DNA of 6,707 nucleotides from Candidatus Omnitrophota bacterium (lineage in GTDB: Bacteria; Omnitrophota; Gorgyraeia; Zapsychrales; Fredricksoniimonadaceae). The DNA lies in assembly GCA_017987425.1 (NCBI GenBank), contig JAGNTT010000104.1:1-6707 (forward strand), in the 5' to 3' direction. This document shows positions 5,854 through 6,707 of the stretch, in pieces. Position numbers and translations under genes: made by a program. The notes under the pieces are model-generated. The model was not told where the DNA came from. It saw only the letters and a program-made list of their open reading frames with translations, and did not search any database. How positions within the stretch are numbered: position 1 is the first letter of the stretch; every line of letters starts with the position of its first letter.

Positions 5854-6186
5854 GATCAGCTCCTTGCTCTATGCGGTCTTCTCGGCCAAAACAAAAGCCT
5901 TTCCCTGCGGTGTTCATGCACTGATGCGCCGAGCCATTGAAATTATCTTTGAGAATTTTAGATTGTTGAAGATTGATAAATAGATGGTAAGTCTGGCAGA
6001 AATCAGGAAAGATGCCCGAGAGATCTGTTTGGTAGGAACTATCTATTTAAATGATCCGTATCAACTATGACAGGTATTTGGGAAAACACAACCATTATAA
6101 AAATATACCCGTAAGTGATGACATCATTATTGTTAGAACAATTGATTTTCGGCTTATTTTTCGAACGGGGCGGGCGTGATGAATGT
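5854..6186. other. AT-rich intergenic gap with operon leader; no convincing gene
   Basis: This 333-bp stretch has lower GC than its surroundings. It lies between the pilus-like gene ending at 6187 and the operon starting at 5853, both minus. It should contain the terminator of the first and the promoter of the second. I find no strong terminator: the only hairpins near 6116-6142 (TGATG/CATCA and ATTGTT/AACAAT) are short and lack a T-run. There are two candidate -10 boxes on the minus strand, GATAAT at 5942-5947 and TATAAT at 6094-6099; the latter has no recognisable -35 and would give a leader of about 235 nt. CTCGGC (5881-5886) and GCCGAG (5928-5933) can pair across the leader. Two tiny plus-strand ORFs (28 and 42 codons, starting at 5984 and 6051, overlapping) have no clear ribosome site and no family resemblance. 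Confidence 0.5.
5942..5970 (-). promoter_or_regulatory. Candidate promoter of the cold-shock/rpoZ/infA operon
   Basis: On the minus strand, TTCAAC (5965-5970; three of six -35 bases), an exact 17-bp spacer and GATAAT (5942-5947; five of six -10 bases). This predicts a start near 5935 and a leader of about 80 nt. The -35 is weak, and CAATCT occurs twice in and next to it (CAATCTTCAACAATCT), which could be an operator-like direct repeat or chance. Confidence 0.35.
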
Positions 6187-6707
6187 TTAGGATGCCGGCG
6201 GAAATGTATCGTAAGGAGAGACTTCCTGCCATCTCACGACATTGGCAATGGAAGGCAGAAACGGGATTGAACTTGAGGTGAAGTTATTGTTGTAATCATA
6301 ATTGCGTGTCTGATACGCGTTTAGGTCGATGGCCAGACCGGTTGATTTACCGCGCACCGCCATGGCGCCTTTAAAATTCAGGTTGTTTTTTGTGACCGTC
6401 CTTTCCGCCGTAAACGAACCTCCGTCAGCCAGGACAAACGCCTCCAGATTTAAATTGCTCGGAGCCGAAGCCGGGATAATGACGTCTCTGGCCGCCAGCA
6501 ATCCGATCTGCGGCGGATTCGCGGTCGAACCTCCGCTGTTCACGTTGCCGTCGATATAAATATTTCCCGTCGCCACAAAAACCATATTGTCATCATACGT
6601 TCCGCTGATATGAAGATCGCCTTCCACAAACACCACGCCGTTGCTGCTGGAAAGCGAAGTTCTGTCCATTGTGCCGGAATATGTATAACTTGAATTGACA
6701 TAGTTCC
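6187..6707 (-). CDS. PilX-like type IV pilus-associated protein, C-terminal part (N-terminus beyond window)
   Basis: The frame is open from the right edge to TAA at 6187, with 173 whole codons visible. The ATG at 6669 is internal, because the frame continues upstream of it as residues such as NSSYTYSGT. The chain reads as a repetitive beta structure: GVVFVEGDLHISGTY, then a Val-rich strand and NIYIDGNV, then IGLLAARDVIIP and LEAFVLADGGSF, then FKGAMAVRG. This ladder of short strands with G-D/G-N turns is typical of the C-terminal region of PilX/DUF4900-like proteins encoded with type IV pilus minor pilins, which place large domains on or near the pilus tip. The N-terminal helix that would prove this is off the window. 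No signal, lipobox or Cys is visible in this part. A polymer-forming or adhesin-type beta protein is the alternative. Confidence 0.55.
   Translation of the reverse strand, partial: NYVNSSYTYSGTMDRTSLSSSNGVVFVEGDLHISGTYDDNMVFVATGNIYIDGNVNSGGSTANPPQIGLLAARDVIIPASAPSNLNLEAFVLADGGSFTAERTVTKNNLNFKGAMAVRGKSTGLAIDLNAYQTRNYDYNNNFTSSSIPFLPSIANVVRWQEVSPYDTFPPAS

Overview
The window reads as ordinary chromosome of a diderm (Gram-negative-type) bacterium of medium GC. The evidence is a cleavable signal peptide on one product, two polytopic GT-C-type envelope proteins, and the tail of what looks like a type IV pilus-associated PilX-like protein. The combination of a degenerate cold-shock protein, a compact omega subunit and small zinc-finger ORFs reminds me of uncultivated PVC-related lineages such as Omnitrophota. 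That placement is an impression from gene style, not something the sequence proves. I see no rRNA, tRNA, CRISPR array, insertion sequence or phage gene.

Layout. 1-2000 (minus) holds most of a YfhO-family membrane protein whose C-terminus runs off the left edge. A 197-bp divergent intergenic region follows, with a good -10 box for the YfhO-like gene and a GC-rich REP-like palindrome just upstream of the next gene. 2198-3832 (plus) is a complete 544-residue GT-C-type glycosyltransferase-like membrane protein, ended by a strong hairpin at 3875-3902 that can serve both converging genes. 3959-4822 (minus) encodes a secreted DUF2059-like protein with two copies of the repeat; its start moves downstream to the ATG preceded by GGAGG, and it has its own extended -10 promoter.

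4979-5853 (minus) is a compact operon of small information-processing genes. In transcription order these are a degenerate cold-shock-domain protein, an RNA polymerase omega-like protein (rpoZ), a 50-residue zinc-finger-like protein, and translation initiation factor IF-1 (infA). It closes with a textbook intrinsic terminator. The 50-residue ORF (5221-5373) is the main new item: it overlaps the rpoZ stop codon by four bases (ATGA), sits 20 bp before infA, and carries a C-x4-C-x12-C-x2-H pattern. 5854-6186 is an AT-rich gap with no convincing gene. 6187-6707 (minus) is the C-terminal part of a PilX-like pilus protein that continues past the right edge.

Functionally, the left half concerns glycosylation and envelope polymer assembly. 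The operon on the right couples transcription (omega), RNA or nucleic-acid binding (cold-shock fold) and translation initiation (IF-1), with the small zinc protein placed between omega and IF-1.
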